Shown here: piece by piece, positions 62,546 through 64,000 of the stretch
Layout of the letters: each line of letters opens with the position of its first letter
Position numbering within the stretch: position 1 is the first letter of the stretch
DNA from: an uncultured Muribaculaceae bacterium
GTDB lineage: Bacteria; Bacteroidota; Bacteroidia; Bacteroidales; Muribaculaceae
DNA: 64,000 nucleotides
Direction of reading: 5' to 3'
Assembly: GCA_910579675.1 (NCBI GenBank)
Contig: CAJTUF010000006.1
Span: forward strand, 57,292 to 121,291
Translations under genes and position numbers: made by a program
The notes under the pieces: model-generated
Seen by the model: the letters and a program-made list of their open reading frames with translations, nothing else
Told to the model about the DNA's origin: nothing
Database searches by the model: none

Positions 62546-63055
62546 TTACTGGAGTTCCTGCTTGAGCAGGTCAGCCCATTGGGCGATACGCTTGTCTGTC
62601 AAATCCTCATGGTTTACGTTATCGAGGAGCAGACCGTAGGCCCGGCCATTCCTGTCGATGGCACGGCTCTTATCAAAGTCAAATCCATCGTACTCATATC
62701 CTTCACCTGCAAATGTGGCGCCGGTAGAGGTAAGACGCTCATGGAGAGTGCCGACAGCGTTGCAGAAAGTATCGGCCATCGACGTGTCTCCGCAACCGAA
62801 TAAAGCTATTGTCTTACCCTTTAGGTCGAGAGCCTCGAGGCCATCGATGAAGTCATACCAATTGTCTTCAAGATCTCCGTCGCCCCATGTTGAGCTACCG
62901 AGGATAAGGTTTGTGTAATTGCCGGTCTCCGATGGGGCGGTCTTGGCCACATCATACACATCAGCAGGGGCAATGCCGAGTTTATCGGCTATTTTGAAGG
63001 CCGCATCGCGGGTTTGACCCGTTGTTGAGCCATAAAATATAGCTGTAGGTTTCAT
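62546..63055 (-). CDS. fldA: Flavodoxin, long-chain type
   Basis: 169 residues. FMN phosphate loop GSTTGQTRDAA at residues 9-19, GSSTWGDGDLEDNWYDF with the aromatic flavin stack, and FGCGDTSMADTFCNAVGTL, ending in LLKQELQ. Low-potential electron carrier, a substitute for ferredoxin. Separate from neighbours by a terminator and a 200-bp spacer. Confidence 0.95.
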   Translation of the reverse strand: MKPTAIFYGSTTGQTRDAAFKIADKLGIAPADVYDVAKTAPSETGNYTNLILGSSTWGDGDLEDNWYDFIDGLEALDLKGKTIALFGCGDTSMADTFCNAVGTLHERLTSTGATFAGEGYEYDGFDFDKSRAIDRNGRAYGLLLDNVNHEDLTDKRIAQWADLLKQELQ

Positions 63056-63180
63056 ATAGTGTTTTAAACTTGTGGATAAGTTGTTGATATTATCCTAACA
63101 ATCCCAGTAGTATAAAAGTTGCATTACTTGCCATAAGGCACGGCTCTTTCATTTAAAATTTAAATAAACGCATAACACCC

Positions 63181-63212
63181 TTACCCGATTCAGAGCGAGT
63201 CGGGTAAATTTT
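63181..63212 (+). terminator. Hairpin in the spacer beside the transposase gene
   Basis: TTACCCGA (63181-63188) pairs with TCGGGTAA (63200-63207), followed by ATTTTTA on the plus strand. No plus-strand gene is seen just before it, so it may instead mark the end region of the insertion sequence. Nothing else is recognised in 63056-63262. Confidence 0.45.
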
Positions 63213-63219
63213 TATATGT

Positions 63220-64000
63220 TGTATGTCAGTTATTTATCTTTAATTCAAAAGATGAAAAATTCTTATTTTTGTGATAGGAAGTGCAGCAGTCTGGTAAAGC
63301 TCATTGACACATGCCTCATAAGTTCAGCCAGTCCTTTTGCCTTGTCGGAGAGTTTCTTACGACGTCCTTTCCAGATAGAGAACAGCGAATAGACAATCCG
63401 GTGGATTGTGTCGAGATTCCTTGCGGCCTTAGTGGATTTACGTTTTATGCAGTCCTGCAACAGGTTTAAGTCAAGTCCCCAGTGCATACTCTCTATAGAC
63501 CAATGTTTTCGGACGGCCTTTCCGATCCAGGGAGTATCCACGGGGAGATTTGACACATACATCCTTGTCTCAGTCGTCTCTGTACCTGTAGATTTATTGG
63601 TAGTGTTGGAGACAAACTCAACCACCGTAAGATTGCTGCCCCATTTGTCCTTGTCGGCAATGAGATCAAGTCCGTCATATACGTTGTATGTCCGTTGCTC
63701 GATTCTTCCGTGTCCGAGTTCAGGATCTTCAATGTATGTGAACAGAGGTGCTGTATATTTGATCTTGTCCTCCACTCCATAGCGCAGTGCCCGCTGGTTG
63801 GCTTTGAGCTCTATAAGAAAACACCCCTCCTTTTTCCTTATTTTGTCAATGATTTCCTTCTGCATCGACATAGCGTCCGCCGTCACCAATCTGCCGGCAA
63901 TGTCTATCTTGTTAAGCAGCAATGGCACAGCCTTTATTTCATTGCTTTTCTCACTGCATGCCTCAGTCGCCAATGTTATGCCCGTGGAGGGGGAATAGGC
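63220..64000 (-). mobile_element. ISAs1-type insertion sequence, partial
   Basis: Inferred from the transposase. Its inner boundary probably lies between the transposase stop (63263) and the hairpin at 63181-63207, but I cannot see a matching terminal repeat because the other end is outside the window. The boundary given is approximate. Confidence 0.5.
63263..64000 (-). CDS. ISAs1-family transposase (5' end outside window)
   Basis: About 246 C-terminal residues; the frame stays open to the edge, so the N-terminus lies beyond. It shows the ISAs1/H-repeat pattern: GRLVTADAMSMQKEI with a catalytic Asp, FLIELKANQRAL, and RKHWSIESMHWGLDL with the catalytic Glu, plus KAARNLDTIHRIVYSLF near the end. 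The ORF is intact as far as seen. The other terminus and any target duplication are out of sight. Confidence 0.9.
   Translation of the reverse strand, partial: AYSPSTGITLATEACSEKSNEIKAVPLLLNKIDIAGRLVTADAMSMQKEIIDKIRKKEGCFLIELKANQRALRYGVEDKIKYTAPLFTYIEDPELGHGRIEQRTYNVYDGLDLIADKDKWGSNLTVVEFVSNTTNKSTGTETTETRMYVSNLPVDTPWIGKAVRKHWSIESMHWGLDLNLLQDCIKRKSTKAARNLDTIHRIVYSLFSIWKGRRKKLSDKAKGLAELMRHVSMSFTRLLHFLSQK

Overview
The window comes from a Bacteroidales chromosome, probably Muribaculaceae. Supporting evidence is a base composition near 50% GC, weak Shine-Dalgarno sequences, and many upstream regions carrying the Bacteroidetes promoter pattern (TTTG, about 20 nt, then TAnnTTTG). Lineage families are present too: T9SS plug-like DUF5103, DUF4290, subclass A2 beta-lactamase and the GGFFG form of PurF. 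Genus is not resolved. There are no rRNA or tRNA genes and no CRISPR array. The only recognisable mobile element is an ISAs1-type transposase cut by the right edge.

Layout. 0-2.8 kb (+): end of a Wzi-type capsule assembly barrel, a small lipoprotein, an FKBP isomerase and a class A beta-lactamase. 2.9-5.2 kb (-): an Rnl2-type RNA ligase, a previously unlisted 50-residue small gene with its own promoter and terminator, and a potassium-channel-like protein. 5.3-11.3 kb (-): an exopolysaccharide core (Wza, Wzc tyrosine kinase, PHP-type tyrosine phosphatase, CapD-like 4,6-dehydratase). 11.7-19.1 kb: NhaC (+), then an overlapping minus-strand run (ung, T9SS plug-like, DUF3109, GH27 alpha-galactosidase), a patatin and a flavoprotein. 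19.4-23.7 kb (+): a promoter/terminator pair, HAD phosphatase, RibF, two half-size chromate transporters and FolC. 23.7-32.4 kb (-): one efflux operon with an adaptor, two different RND permeases and TolC. 32.6-35.5 kb: a CoA-transferase, thioredoxin-like lipoprotein and malate dehydrogenase.

35.6-50.9 kb (+) is a long housekeeping run: Tgt, LptF/G permease, PD40 protein, CstA, PHP phosphatase, TetR-FabG, DUF4290, RimM, OmpA-like, ProS, GT2, HU, a membrane-anchored HU-like protein, YihY and RidA. 50.9-52.4 kb is a 1.5-kb gap with no long reading frame. Its right part is filled with about 15 TTTGCAAT-like palindromic sites that run into the promoter of an XRE-type regulator. 53.0-62.0 kb (+) holds a Fur-family regulator and a purine cluster (PurA, DUF1015, small membrane protein, PurL, PurF). 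62.0-64.0 kb has a promoter-driven small transcription unit, a flavodoxin and the transposase.

The best leads for new biology are the XRE regulator with its site array, three compact promoter-to-terminator units that encode very small proteins or RNAs, and a membrane-tethered HU fold. Several enzymes also lack textbook residues: the Ung catalytic Asp, the PurF nucleophile Cys and the Tgt zinc cysteines.
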